A DNA stretch of 64,000 nucleotides from Sambucus nigra (lineage: Eukaryota; Streptophyta; Magnoliopsida; Dipsacales; Adoxaceae). This document shows positions 22,038 through 33,936 of the stretch, in pieces. The stretch is from the NCBI GenBank assembly GCA_949130495.1, contig OX422221.1:147702905-147766904 (forward strand), in the 5' to 3' direction. The translations under genes were made by a program, and so were the position numbers. Every line of letters begins with the position of its first letter. Position 1 is the first letter of the stretch. Under the pieces are notes generated by a model. It saw only the letters and a list, made by a program, of their open reading frames with translations. It did not search any database and was not told where the DNA came from.

Positions 22038-24530
22038 TGTAACAACCCTCGCTTTTAGGAGAGTCATTTTATATTAATTCACCGCATGAAGTAATTATAT
22101 AAAATGTTGGAACTGGAGTAAATATTAATTGAATGAGTTGAATGTTAATATTTACTGGATCGTTGCATATTTACTGTATGTGTAAGTAAATATCATCATA
22201 TTGCATGTTTTAAAGTGTCATGTGTTTTAAATGACATTATGGTTTAAATAAAATCGAAACTTGAAATGAATTATAAAATTGTCGGATGCCATTTTAGAGG
22301 GCGTAGTTAGTTCCGAAATGTGTGAGACAGTCAAAATAAGTGCCATATTGTATTTTTAGGTTCCGGGCACTTTTGACAGGTTTTAACTTAAATGCGTATT
22401 TGGGAGTCATTTCAATGTGGTATTAACCATTTAAGTTGGGAATTTTAGACTTAAGCCCGATTTTGGTCTTCTAAATCCCCTAATTTCCCTATTATATATC
22501 TTAAACATAGAGAGACAAAGAGAGAAAGAGAGAGGAAGAGAAAAGAGGAGAAAGAAGAGAGGTTTGGATTCCATCTACCACAAAGAAATCTGAGATTTCA
22601 ACTTTAAGGCAAGTTTTCTACTTGCTAATATATGATTTAAGATGAGTAAATTGTGTGATAGTTTTGTATTAGCATTTATGGATCAAAAATGAAATTTATG
22701 GTGTTTTAACCCTAATCTTAGTTTATGATGATCAAATTGTGGGTTATAGTAGTTAATAATCATGTAGGTTGATTTGGAGTAGATTAATGATGTTGGATGT
22801 GTGTAAAAATGGAGGAAATTTGAGTTTTGGAGAAAAACTAGGCTTTATAACCCGTAAGCCATTCTTGGCAAAATTCGCAGGGGTGAATCGATTCGCTAAG
22901 GGGTCAGCTTACAGGTCTACAAAACTCCAATCGATTCAGGTTAAGGCCGAATCGAGTCGGCCAACTGCAGAATGTTGGTTTTGTCATCGAAACCGATTCT
23001 CTTTTGGGCGAATCGATTCGCTGCCTAGGGCGAATCGATTTGGCCTTTGGGCGAATCGATTCGGAATCAGGCTGTTTTCGAGTTATTTTACTAGCTCAAT
23101 TTTTGTTCTTTTGCTTTAGGCTTCGGACCTAGGAACCTTCTTATATGAAGTAAACTTAGAGTCCTAGAGTCCTAGATGAGTTAGTTAACTACCCTACATT
23201 ATAAATGCGTTATGTGGGGGCTTTTCCGGGGATATGCCAATTGATGTTAGAGCATTCTTTTTCTTCTAGTTGATTATTATGAAACTAGGCATTGTAGTGT
23301 TGTGTTTGGGAGACTTTAGAAGCTCAATTGAGCTATTTTAGTCTTGATGGTTAATAGTATAACACCACAAAAGGGTGTTGGGAGAATTAAATTGGGAGTT
23401 CACTCATTCTTTGAGGTTAATGATGATATGTATTAAGTATGGCTCCGGGTAAAATATGGGGTATTTACAAAAATGTAAATGATTATGGTTTCGGATAAAA
23501 TGAAACATACATATGAAAAAAGGTAAATGAAAATGAAATGGAAATGGTAACGATTACGGTAAATGATAATTTACTTAATCATGAATATGGTAAATGATAA
23601 TTTACTTAAACAAACCTCTCTAAATGCCATCATAAGGGAAGTTCGCGCGTGAGGTGATGCCCCCTGGATAATGAATGCAGGGTGGATATAGTCCTAGGCC
23701 ATATGAGCGATTATTGTATGTTTCTGCGCTGGTGAGGTGATTCCGGGTGTGATCATGACTCTCCCGCGGGCATATGGCCGCTTCTCGACGTCTTGCATTA
23801 TTGGTGCCCAGGTTGCCTTGTTTGATAGGCCCTGGAAGATGATAGTCATTTAGGGGCGCGCCCAGTGGGGAAACTCGGAGGGGCGGTCTTAGAATCGTTA
23901 TATGTATATGAATATAACAATTATTAATCAAGTGGGACTTGATGTATGATTAATGCCATAAAGAGCATATGATAAAGATGATATTCCTGATAAGGAATGG
24001 AATGCCATAAAGAGCTTAAAACTATGATTATGTTTCCTGTTAGGGAACGAAACTATGAAATGGATTAGTGTTCATAATGAAGGCTTTTAAATTAATATAA
24101 ATTATTCTTTTTCCTGCATAATTAAATTGGATCCATGGATATTTAAAATGTCTTAGCTTGTGCTTTAAATTGTGTAGGTAGATTCTTATTTCTATTAGCC
24201 ATGATTTACTATCCATAACTGTCATACTTTTTATTCATCTGGTGATCATATAAAATCGGGCCCGACCTGTTCATATTTCTTGTTGTGTATGCATCTTGTA
24301 TCCGCTCAGGTGCTCCGCCGCAAGGACGCCTGATTTGAATTTCCTACTCCGGTATTTTTGGGAGCCGTGATGCTTTTCGGATATTACGGGAGATATTGCA
24401 ATAGACGTCGTCATCCTTGTACTCTAGTTATGATCGGGTCTTATACTCGGGCGTGAGGCCCAAGATTTTGTCATTTTATAATGTAATGTATTATGTAATT
24501 CACTGAACTTGTTGAGTATTATTGTATGAG
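22038..24530 (+). repeat. 5' LTR of element C, part 1
   Basis: Starts TGTAACAACCCTCG and aligns with 46105 onward. TATATATC lies at about 22493, then a GA-rich tract at 22508-22565. It is cut at the ATGAG target site of Athila element B. Confidence 0.9.
22885..23064. repeat. Palindrome cluster, CGAATCGATTCG type (element C 5' LTR)
   Basis: Seven units in 180 bp: 22885 (GAATCGATTC), about 22929, 22947 (CCGAATCGAGTCGG), about 22985 (degenerate), 23008 (GCGAATCGATTCGC, perfect), 23030 and 23051. Spacers of about 5-40 bp do not match each other. The cluster lies downstream of the TATA-like site. Confidence 0.9.
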
Positions 24531-24909
24531 TGATTATGCATAAATTCTTCCTAATTTATCCCTTAACTTAGGTACTTTTAGCACCTCGAACAAAGTAATC
24601 GATTTGACTTTATCTTATAATCTTACTACTAACTAATCGTAAAGAGTACACCGAGTTTCTGGTATTTCGTAGTGATTTTATAGGTGTTTGATGTCAAGAA
24701 ACGGAAGAAGGAAATCGGAAGAATCAAGAAAGACAAGAAGGAAAGTCAAAAGGGCAAATGTGTAATTTCTACCCGGAGTTCGGATGAGGTACCAAAAGAA
24801 AAGTTGAAGATATCACATTCATGAGCACATAGGAAGAAATGGTACCTCAATCGGAGTCTCGAAACAAAAGATATGAGCAGTCAAAGTTGAAAAAAAAGTC
24901 AAGCAAGCA

Positions 24910-25093
24910 GACCGATCCGCCCCTGTCCCGGACCGGTCCGCGTTGCAAACTCCAGTAGACCTCGGATTGAAAGAAAACCAAAGAAGGTGAAAAATAAAAG
25001 AACCGATCCACCCCCAGACCGGTCCGCCTCGAAATACAAAGAATCGATCCGCTTGGGAGGCAAACTGGTCGGGCTAAGGCCCGGACCGGTCCG
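24910..25093. repeat. Palindrome cluster, CGGACCGGTCCG type (Athila 5' LTR)
   Basis: Units at 24910 (GACCGATCCG), 24929-24940 (CGGACCGGTCCG, perfect), 25001 (degenerate), 25017-25026 (GACCGGTCCG, perfect), 25041 (degenerate), about 25066 (degenerate) and 25082-25093 (perfect 12-mer). The spacers are unrelated A-rich sequence. Confidence 0.92.
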
Positions 25094-25169
25094 ACTATCG
25101 AGATTTCCAAATCTTATCTGCTCCGAAAAAGAATCCTTGTGCAGCTGAAACTCTTGAATTATTTTAGGG

Positions 25170-25177
25170 TATAAAAA
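25170..25177 (+). promoter_or_regulatory. TATA box of Athila LTR
   Basis: TATAAAAA, 77 bp after the last palindrome; preserved in the 3' LTR at 39223-39230 with the same arrangement. Confidence 0.8.
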
Positions 25178-26117
25178 CCCATTTTTATTATTATAATGGG
25201 GCCTGAGAATTTTAGTTAGTTTTCCATTCTTTTTCAGAAACCCTAGTTTAGGTATAATTTACAGTTTAATTCCAAAGATTGAAGGTTATTTTCAGAATTC
25301 TGTATTCTTCATTGCTGTTGTTACTGCTTGGGTAAAAATTAGTGAGTTATTTCCTCTCTTCAATTCTGTTCTACATCATTCAAAAAAATTTCTTTAGATT
25401 AATCATGAATTTCTCCACATTAAACATTGTTTTTATTATTTTCAGCATGCTAGGCTAGATTTTCTAAGGCCGGAATACATGAACCCAGCCTGATATGTTA
25501 GTTGCGTGTGTATAACATTAATCCTTTGAATTTAGTAATTGATTATGACCGTATTGCATAGGAACATAACAATTGTAGATCTTTATATCTTTTTTGCCTC
25601 TGGGTAACCGGGATGATTTAGAATGCAATTCGAGTGTGACTATCGCGATATCGATTTACTCGTCCTCAGATTAAGTATGACGCGAGCTTGAACCTCGTAT
25701 ACGTAATGTTGGGAGTACTAAATTCCGGGTCAAATTAATCAGTTAAAATTACGATTAATATTATAACTGCAATACACTAGGGTTGGGGAATTGTATTCTC
25801 GTCCTGTTTTTCTCATCACTTAGTTAAAAGTTTCAAATCATTTTTCAATCATATTTTAGGTAACTTAGTCTAATTGCATCTTTTCATAATTTCACAATTG
25901 CATCGAGTTTAATCAATTCCAAAACAAAAACATTTTTCCTTTCTTTTTAGAGTCAGAGTTAGGATTCCTTCGTCTTTTCCCGTCATCACAACTTCGTTGT
26001 CTTAGTTCCCTGAGGATCGATACCCGACTTACTGGGATTATTACTTGAGTGACAGGCTTGCACTTGAGCCTAGAGAGAATGAATTTCTGAGATACATTTT
26101 CAGCCACGTCAAGTTTT

Positions 26118-26135
26118 TGGCGCCATTGCGAGGGA
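26118..26135 (+). other. Primer binding site, tRNA-Asp-like (element B)
   Basis: TGGCGCCATTGCGAGGGA after a 6-base spacer from the LTR end, as is usual in Athila elements. Confidence 0.85.
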
Positions 26136-26501
26136 ATTAGGTAGACTTAGGATTAGATCGAGTCAATCCAAAGCTTTGACTAAAAATTTCCAAAAATCCA
26201 AAAACATAAAAAAAAAATTAAAAAGCACAAAAAGATTCACCATCATCTCTCATAAGCCATTAATGAAAAATTCTGAACTCACTCCCGCACCCCATAATAC
26301 TCCAACCAGCATTCACAAAAATCCAATAATTGAGTATAACCCCGATAGCCCTAACACTCCAAATGCCCTACAATTCTGGATCCCACCCCCACACTGTCAC
26401 ACTCAATCTCCAATAACACTCCATTTTCCTTCCTAGGACACACCCCTGAACACACTTCGAGCACACCAAGTGAGAGCACCGAGTCGTTAAGTGAGAGAGA
26501 G

Positions 26502-27775
26502 ATGTCGCAACACGGTAGTGCAGCTGCCGGTGAGGAAGAACCCTTATACCGCCCACTGAGAGAATTCTTATATCCCGAGCGCACTGTCACTCCGGGATGC
26601 ATTATACTCCCGTATAATGCTGGGCAATTCCGTTTCAAAAATGGGATGATCCAGATGTTACCACATTACCATGGTATGGATTCTGAAAAGCCATACCTTC
26701 ACATTAGGGAATTTGAGGATGTGTGCGATACTCTCAATGATCAAACTTGTACCCAAGAGGTGATACACCTCAAACTCTTCCCTTTCTCTCTCAAAGATAA
26801 AGCCAAGACCTAGCTATGGTCTTTATCGTCAAGCTCGATTCCATCATGGAACGAATTGCAATCGAGATTTCTCAAGAAATTCTTCCCAACACATCAAACA
26901 ATCTCCATAAAGGCTCAAATTCAAGCGTTCAGACAATTTGAAAATGTGCCATTTCATCGATGTTATGAGCGTTTCAATGAGTTAATTACTTCATGCCCCC
27001 ATCATGGATTTGATTCAGTGCAAACCATCTCTTTTCTCTATAATGGGATGAATCTTAACTCCAAACAACTTGTAGAAACTATGGGAAGTGGTCCTTTTGT
27101 CGATTTAAACGCCCATGATGCTGAGCTTCACCTGAGGTATGTCGCCGAGACTACCCAATCCTGGGATACATCTGATCCTAACGCTCAAAATCGAAATCAT
27201 CAAGTGACCACCACTTCGTCGGCGTTCGACCTATTTCACGTATATAAGAATTCTATGACGGACAGTCGATTGGATACCCTTGAGAAAGGATTTCGAGACC
27301 TATGCGAGATATATGGAAAAGGATCGGCTAGATCTATACCAAACCCCGTCGAGAAGGTGTGTGCGATTTGTGAGGCGGGTCATTCAACTGAGGAATGCCC
27401 GACCATACGCGCCTACAAAGTAATGCTTCAGGAGCAAGTTAGTGGTATAGGAGGATTTAAGGGTAATTTCAGTGCACCGCACGGGAATTCATACAACCCT
27501 TTGTCGAAAAACCATCCTGGTTTTAGCTATGGGCAATAACATGCCGCAATGAACCCTCCTTCACATGTTGCCCCTCCTCCACCACATAACTTTCAACAAG
27601 CTCCACACATGCAAGGACATGTTCAAGCACCACCAACTCAAGGATCTTATATCCCTCCACCGGGGAGAACTCTCGAGGATACCATGAATCAATTCATCGC
27701 AAGCTAGACCATAACCAATGCCAAATATGATCGTCTGATTGGCGACATAAAGGCGAGTATGTCAAAGATATAATC
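26502..27775 (+). pseudogene. gag: Gag (Athila element B), broken by stops
   Basis: From the ATG at 26502 one frame carries the Athila-type gag: an N-terminal region with Y-L-H-I-R-E-F-E, F-P-F-S-L-K-D-K-A-K-T, then F-L-K-K-F-F-P-T-H-Q-T and R-C-Y-E-R-F-N-E-L. A cysteine cluster V-C-A-I-C-E-A-G-H-S-T-E-E-C at about 27357-27400 is a C-x2-C-x4-H-x4-C zinc knuckle. A Pro/Gln-rich tail follows. Stops are TAG at 26811-26813, TAA at 27537-27539 and two more near 27704 and 27770. An ATG upstream at 26176 gives a Lys/Pro-rich frame with no recognised domain. Confidence 0.85.
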
Positions 27776-27779
27776 CTCA

Positions 27780-28850
27780 TTGAGTGTTCAAGAGAAGGGC
27801 AAGTTTCCTGCCCAAGGCCAAAGACCTCCCCAAGGTCAAAGTAGTGTTAGCTCCACCTCCACTGAACATCAGGAGCAATGTCAAACTGTGACCACTCTTC
27901 GTAGTGGGAGAGTCGTCGATTTATCACCTCCCCCACACGACACAATGAAAGACAAGGAGATTTTGCCCAGCACGAAAGAGGCTGAAGATGTCCCCTTGAA
28001 TGAGAGTGACAAAGAAGACGCTAGTGAGCCAGAGGTAGTAGTGAAACCACCCTCCGCGACACCATTTCCTCAAAGGTTGATTCCCTCCCGTAAAGGAATC
28101 CCACGTGAAGACGTGCTAGAAGTGCTAAAGCAAGTAAAGCTAAATTTACCTTTCCTCGATGCCATTAAGCAAATTCCAGCTTATGCTAAAGTCATCAAAT
28201 ACTTATTGATGGTAAAGAGAAAGATGAAGGTAAAGAAGAATGTATTTCTAGCATAAAACGCGAGCTCCATTCTACTAAATGATCTCCTGCCTAAATTCAA
28301 AGATCCCGGTGCACCCACCATTTCCTGCATCATTGGAGAAAACAAAATCGAAAAAGCCTTACTTGACTTGGGAGCAAGTGTCAATATCCTCCCTTACTCC
28401 ATCTATAGGAAACTTGACTTGGGCGACCTCAAGCCCACAAAGGTCACTCTCCAATTAGCAGATCGAACCGTGAAGATCCCAAGAGGCATAGCCGAAGACG
28501 TGATCGTCCAAGTTGACACCTTTTACTTCCTAGTAGATTTTGTTATTTGGGACACAGAGCCCTCCTTCAACTCGAGCAACCATGTTACCATCATCCTTGG
28601 GCGCCCATTCTTAGCTACGGCTAACGCCATCATTAATACTCAGAATGGGCGAATGAAACTCACTTTTGGGAACATGACCTTGGAGACCAACATCTTTCAC
28701 ATAGACCAACATACGGGGGGGGGGGGGGAAGATGATCTTCACGTGGTGAGCCTCATAGATGAGGTAGTAAAGGAGTAATTTGAGGAGAATTATTGCGAAG
28801 ATGCCTTAGAGTCCTGCCTAGTGGCATTACACGAGAGTGAGGGGACGTAC
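27780..28850 (+). pseudogene. pol: Protease region (Athila element B)
   Basis: The gag-pol frame continues. A linker contains T-L-R-S-G-R and a polar, acidic stretch, then A-L-L-D-L-G-A-S-V-N-I-L-P-Y at about 28350-28395, the Athila aspartic protease site, where D-L-G stands for the usual D-S/T-G. Further on, V-T-I-I-L-G-R-P-F-L-A-T is the conserved second-half motif. Stops occur at 28254 and 28776. A run of 14 G residues at 28715-28728 lies inside the frame and reads as glycines. Confidence 0.8.
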
Positions 28851-29165
28851 ACCGACTTCGAGAGGGAGGTTAGAGATTTGAGAGAGTTACTCGATGAGAG
28901 TGCATTGGACGAGGACGCGGGAGATGTTAAGTGGGCTTCTAGATTCGAGGAGTTACCTCTTAGGGATACATGCATGGTTCCCTCCAGTGACAAATTTCCA
29001 ACCCTTGAATTAAAGAAACTCCCCTCCCATATTAAATAGCCATACCTAGGAGAGGATGATACATTTCCTGTTGTTGTCTCCTCTAGCCTAGACGAAGAGC
29101 AGGAGGGTAAATTGTTGAAAATTTTGAGGAAGCACTAAAGTGCTTTTGGTTGGTGCATTGCTGAT

Positions 29166-30561
29166 TTGAAAGGGATAAGTCCTTTGATTTGCACTCACAA
29201 GATCCATCTCGAAGAGGATGTCAAACCCTTAAGAGAAATGCAGAGAAGACTAAATCCCAACATGAAAGAAGTTGTGAGAATCGGGATTATCAAGTTATTA
29301 GATACCGGGATTATCTACCCCATCTCGAATAGCAAATGGGTGAGCCCTATTCAAGTCGTCCCGAAGAAGTCGGGAATGACAGTGATTAAGAATTCTAAGG
29401 GAGAGCTAGTTCCCCAACGTACCACCACCGGGTGGCGCGTTTGCATTGATTACCAGAAACTCAATCCGGGAACTAGGAAAGACCATTTCCTCTTGACATT
29501 TATCGATCAAATGCTTGAGAGAGTGGTGGGACACCCTTACTATTGCTTCCTTGATGGTTATTCCAGATATAACCAACTTGAGGTGGATGTAATTGACCAG
29601 GAGAAAACGACCTTCACTTTCCCTTTTGGTACGTTTTCCAACAAACGTATACCATTTGGCTTGTGTAATACACCCGCGACCTTTCAAAGGTGCATGTTGA
29701 GCTTATTTATCGACATGGTCGAGAGAGGACTAGAAGTGTTCATGGACGATTTCAGCATTTTTGGCACCTCTTTCGACCGTTGTCTAGAAAAACTGGAAAA
29801 AGTACTTGCCCGGTGTGTGGAAAGGAACTTAGTGCTGAATTGGGAGAAATGTCATTTCATGGTCACTGAGGGAATAGTTATTGGCCATAGTATCATCCAA
29901 GGGGATAGAAGTTGAAGGGTCAAAGATAGATGTCATAGCTGACCTTCCCCCACCAAAATCGCTTAAGGACGTGCGCTCTTTCTTGGGCTACGCGTGGTTT
30001 TATCGAAGGTTCATTAAGGACTTTAGCGCCATCGCTAGACCCTTAAGCAACCTACTCATGAAGGACACCCCATTCGAGTGGACGGAAGCATTCCAAAGCT
30101 CTTTTGAAAAATTAAAAACCATGCTTGTGTCCGCTCCTATCATGCAAGTTTCGTATTGGTCTTTACCATTCGAACTTATGTGTGATGCTAGCGATTATGC
30201 GATAGGGGCTGTTTTGGGCCAAAGATAGGATAAACAAGCTCATGTCATCTACTACGCTAGCCGGAATCTTACCGAACCACAACTCAACTACTCTACCACG
30301 GAGAAAGAGTTGCTAGCAGTAGTCTTTGCCCTTGATAAATTTCGGTCACACCTCATCCGTTCCCCCATTACTTTCTTCACCGACCATGCGGCTTTGAAAT
30401 ACCTACATGCAAAGAAAGATGTCAAGCCGCGCCTCATAAGGTGGATCCTACTCCTACAAGAGTTCAATCTCTCCATCAAAGATAAGAAAGGAGTAGAAAA
30501 TGTCGTTGCCGACGACTTATCATGGCTTTCGTCCACGTACCTAGTGATCCCGTACCCATAG
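29166..30561 (+). pseudogene. pol: Reverse transcriptase and RNase H (Athila element B)
   Basis: The RT reads W-V-S-P-I-Q-V-V-P-K-K, W-R-V-C-I-D-Y-Q-K-L-N, F-L-D-G-Y-S-R-Y-N-Q, I-P-F-G-L-C-N-T-P-A-T-F-Q-R and the catalytic F-M-D-D at about 29739-29750. A TGA at 29913 and a one-base frame change near 29893 split the RT end from the tether and RNase H. These continue in another frame as [41 protein letters not shown] and [10 protein letters not shown], with a stop after V-L-G-Q-R at 30226. A further frame change occurs near 30555. Confidence 0.9.
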
Positions 30562-30818
30562 ACGAATAATTTCCGGATGAGCAACTTTTTGCCACCTCTA
30601 CTTTAACCTGGTTTGCGAATATAGTGAACTACCTTGTCACGGGAGCAGTCCCTCCCGACTGGACACCGAAAGATAAGAAGAGGTTTACTACTTGGTCGCG
30701 CATGTTCTTCTATGACGACCCTTTCCTTTTCAAATATTGCGCTGACTAAATCATCCGACGATGTGTACCGGATGATGAAATCCCGAAAGTCATCCAGTTT
30801 TGTCATTTGGAAGCTTGT
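30562..30818 (+). pseudogene. pol: RNase H to integrase linker and start of integrase zinc domain (element B)
   Basis: In the frame phase of 30561 the sequence reads the usual Athila linker (Y-L-V-T-G, W-T-P-K-D-K-K, Y-D-D-P-F-L-F), R-R-C-V-P-D-D-E, and the first His of the HHCC zinc domain. It then runs into the solo LTR. The target duplication CTTGT is 30814-30818. One stop interrupts the stretch near 30749. Confidence 0.8.
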
Positions 30819-31934
30819 TGTAATACCCCGTATTTTTATGCTATATTAATTTGGGGATTTATTAAATTTAATGTGATTTAATTATTTAATAAAAATTCGG
30901 AAATTAATTATGTTATTTTTATTAATGTGACAAGAGTTAGTAATTATGGAAATTTTTTTGAATATTACAAATGAGAAAAGTAATATGTAATATTGATTAT
31001 ATTGAATGTCACGAGTGAATAAAATGACAATTTTGGAAATTTGGGTCGGGACGCGCCCGTGTCGCGTCGGGACTAAATATTGATAAATAAAGTGAATATT
31101 TTATAAGTCATTCGTATGGTCATTTTGAGTGAGCCAATGCGTCTGGAAGGGTCGAGATAGTCAGAAAAGTGTACCCGGGGGTTTAGTTTGGGTCTCGGGG
31201 CGTTTTTAGGCCTAATTGGTACCCCGGGAGGGCGTTTTGGACATTTCACCTTTTTGGGTAATTAAACCCACGAAAATCAGTAAGCTATATCATCCATTTA
31301 GGTTTTTTAGCTAGGGTTAGAAAACTCAAATACTAATGACGGCCATTGGAGAGGAAGAGGAGAAGCTCTCCAAGGAATTCTAGGCCAAGAACACCTCCGA
31401 TTGCACCACCGTCACCACCAACGCGTAGATCGCGCGACGGGGAACACAACCACATCAAAATCGTCTACAAATCAAAACCCCAAAAATCCCAGGAAAGTGT
31501 TTATCTTGCTTATTTCGTTGATGCATCTTTCATTTTAGTGTAGGAATGATTAGGATGCGTTTTATGGAAGAAAACCTAAGATTTGAGATAGGAATCGCAT
31601 GTACTTATGGGTTAAATGAAAATTCTGGAAACCCTTACCATGTAGAGGAATTTACCCACGAAATTATGATGTTTATAAGAAGAAATTTCTGGAAAAACAG
31701 ATTGGAACCATGATTTAGAGATTTCTAGGGTTCTTGAATATTTAAATGAATTATGGCATGATTAATCCATGTTTAATGGTAGAAATCTACATGCTTTACA
31801 TAGGAAATGCATAATATCATGTTGGGATGTTAGTAGTACAAATTCTGAGACGTTTGGGATTGAAAAATATGGATTTGGTGTAAGTTAGAAGATGAAACCC
31901 GTAACTGCAATTCTGCAGATTTTGCAGACCTGCT

Positions 31935-32010
31935 TGATCGATCGATCGAGCCCAGAGCTTCGATCGATCGAAGGTTCGATCGATCGAGCCCCAAACCTCG
32001 ATCGATCGAC
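31935..32010. repeat. Palindrome cluster, CGATCGATCG type (solo LTR)
   Basis: Four units: 31935-31950 (TGATCGATCGATCGAG), 31959-31972 (TTCGATCGATCGAA, perfect), 31975-31988 and 31997-32010, with 2-9 bp of unrelated sequence between them. Confidence 0.92.
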
Positions 32011-32580
32011 CCCTCCTGGAAGACTCCTATTTCCCTTCTTAAATGAGTTAAATTCAATTTATCGTGAGATAATTCTTGGACATCCTTAATAAAATGTTTT
32101 GGGAGATAGGGAAGACCAGTAGGCCATGTGAATAGATTTTAGGACCCTTGATGTCGGGCAAAGATTGTATTTTGGGATAATTACATAAGGGTCGGTGAAT
32201 TTATAATTTAAAGAGAGAGACACGTAAGAGAGTTACTTTGGGACAAATGTGTATACCTACTGAATTTTATACTTGGGAGGATAGAATCCATGAGCGTTGT
32301 GTAGTAAGTGGAAAAGTTCCTCAAATTAAAATAAGATGTGAATGGTTATACGTGATAACTAAATAATGAGAAATAAATACAAATGTCGTAATTATGGGAA
32401 TTGAGAATTTACCCTTTATTGATATGATAATATTAGTATAGTTATATGATTGTGTATGCATATACTATCTATGTGTGAAAATCATGCCCACGCTACTTGC
32501 TATCCATGAGGTTTTCGCGCTGGGACAGTCTTATCTCGATGGGACCTTTATGGGGGATATTGACTTGTACCCTAGAAGAT

Positions 32581-32780
32581 AGATATCCTTGGTATAGGCT
32601 ATCGATGTGATAGTTCAGACGGTCCTAAGAGACGCAGGCATGTGCCATCCTCTTAGAGACTTGGAATCTATTTTTCGCCTCATCTTGTTTGTGTATAGAT
32701 ATCCTTGGTACAGGCTATCGCAGTGATAGTTCAGACGGTCCTAAGAGACTTTGAATCTATACTTCGCCTCAATATTGTTT
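32581..32780 (+). repeat. Imperfect tandem duplication in the solo LTR
   Basis: AGATATCCTTGGTA(T/C)AGGCT begins copies at 32581 and 32697, and both run through CAGACGGTCCTAAGAGAC and a TTCGCCTCA end. The second copy lacks about 30 bp. Confidence 0.85.
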
Positions 32781-33936
32781 GAGTATGTGTTAATACAGTT
32801 CGAGAGTGATTCCGAATTTGTATTCCCCTTAATGTGAGTGATACGGGGTTTGGATAGTAGAGTATGCCCGCACCATAGTTTTCATTTGGGGTGCTGTTAT
32901 GATATATATATTTTACGAGTAGTTAATATATATATGAAATTCTAAAATTTGGAACTACCTACTATGAATTGATATGTAGGACATGGTTGATGACTCAAAT
33001 TGTAAATACTTGTTTTGAGAAAGTATAATATGACACTGGAAGACTTTATTGATTTATAAAGTTAAAATGAGAACTTTGGTTACTAATTAAAATAGTCTTT
33101 TCAAACAATTGTATCGTTAACTTTTGAATCTTACGAGTAATCTAAGATAAGTTAAATCATTGGGAAGATTAGTGCGATAAATGATAAGACAAACCGTTGG
33201 GAAGGTTAGTGCGATAGGTGTGCACATTAGAAGAGAGGTGATAATTTCTCAAGAGAGTGTCGCACTAATATGTTGTTGCATTGACCTGTATCAATTTAAA
33301 TACTTCCTAAACTTATGTTTAAAATCATATACACTATCGGGCTCTGACTCGTTTTTCTCTCCCTCTCTCTCTTGTATATATATGTATGTATTACAGGTGC
33401 CCAGCCACAGGGGCGTCTTACTTAGGATCCTTTGGAAGGAACGTGCTGCAGCTTAGGTGGGAGTTGCAAGCCTGTTGTTTAGACGACTTCATCCATTTGA
33501 TTCTACTCCTAGTTCAGTTTTATCCAGCAGGGGCATGTGTCGCCCTCTTTCTATTATTTAGTTGGTATTGTCAGAGATTGTAATGTTACTTTCAGTACCT
33601 TTATTTCGGAATTTATTACTGTCGGGATGTTTTCCTTTAGTTTTGTAAATGTTGGGATTTATTATTAATGATTGAATTCGTGTATGTTCAATTCTATTTT
33701 TATTCTTAATGTGTGACTGTTTAGATGTTAATGGTTTAAGGTTTTATAACCGGATTTAATTAAATGAGAATAAGGTTTTAAATGGTTTTGACACTTAACT
33801 TAATTATTTAGGGTGTTTAAATTGGAAAAGTATTTTTACGAAAGTGATGCTAAGAATGAACCAACTGTTCACCTTGATTTTAATTTAATAAAGGAGTGAT
33901 CGCCCGGTATTTAATTAGGCGGGGTGTCACACTTGT

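Larger units (their letters stand above)
24531..26111 (+). repeat. 5' LTR of Athila element B
   Basis: Full-length match to 38592-40162. Contains the palindrome cluster at 24910-25093 and a TATA box 77 bp further on. Confidence 0.93.
30819..33931 (+). repeat. Solo LTR, 3.1 kb, chromovirus type, inserted in the Athila integrase
   Basis: Starts TGTAATACCCCGTATTTT, ends GGCGGGGTGTCACA, and is flanked by the perfect duplication CTTGT at 30814-30818 and 33932-33936. It contains no coding region, primer site or second LTR, so it is a solo LTR left by recombination. It is homologous along its length to 50722-53668: the GGAAGGGTCGA segment at 31147, the ACTTGCTATC segment at 32494 and the GTGCCCAGCCACA segment at 33398 have counterparts in order. 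It carries a palindrome cluster at 31935-32010. Confidence 0.9.
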
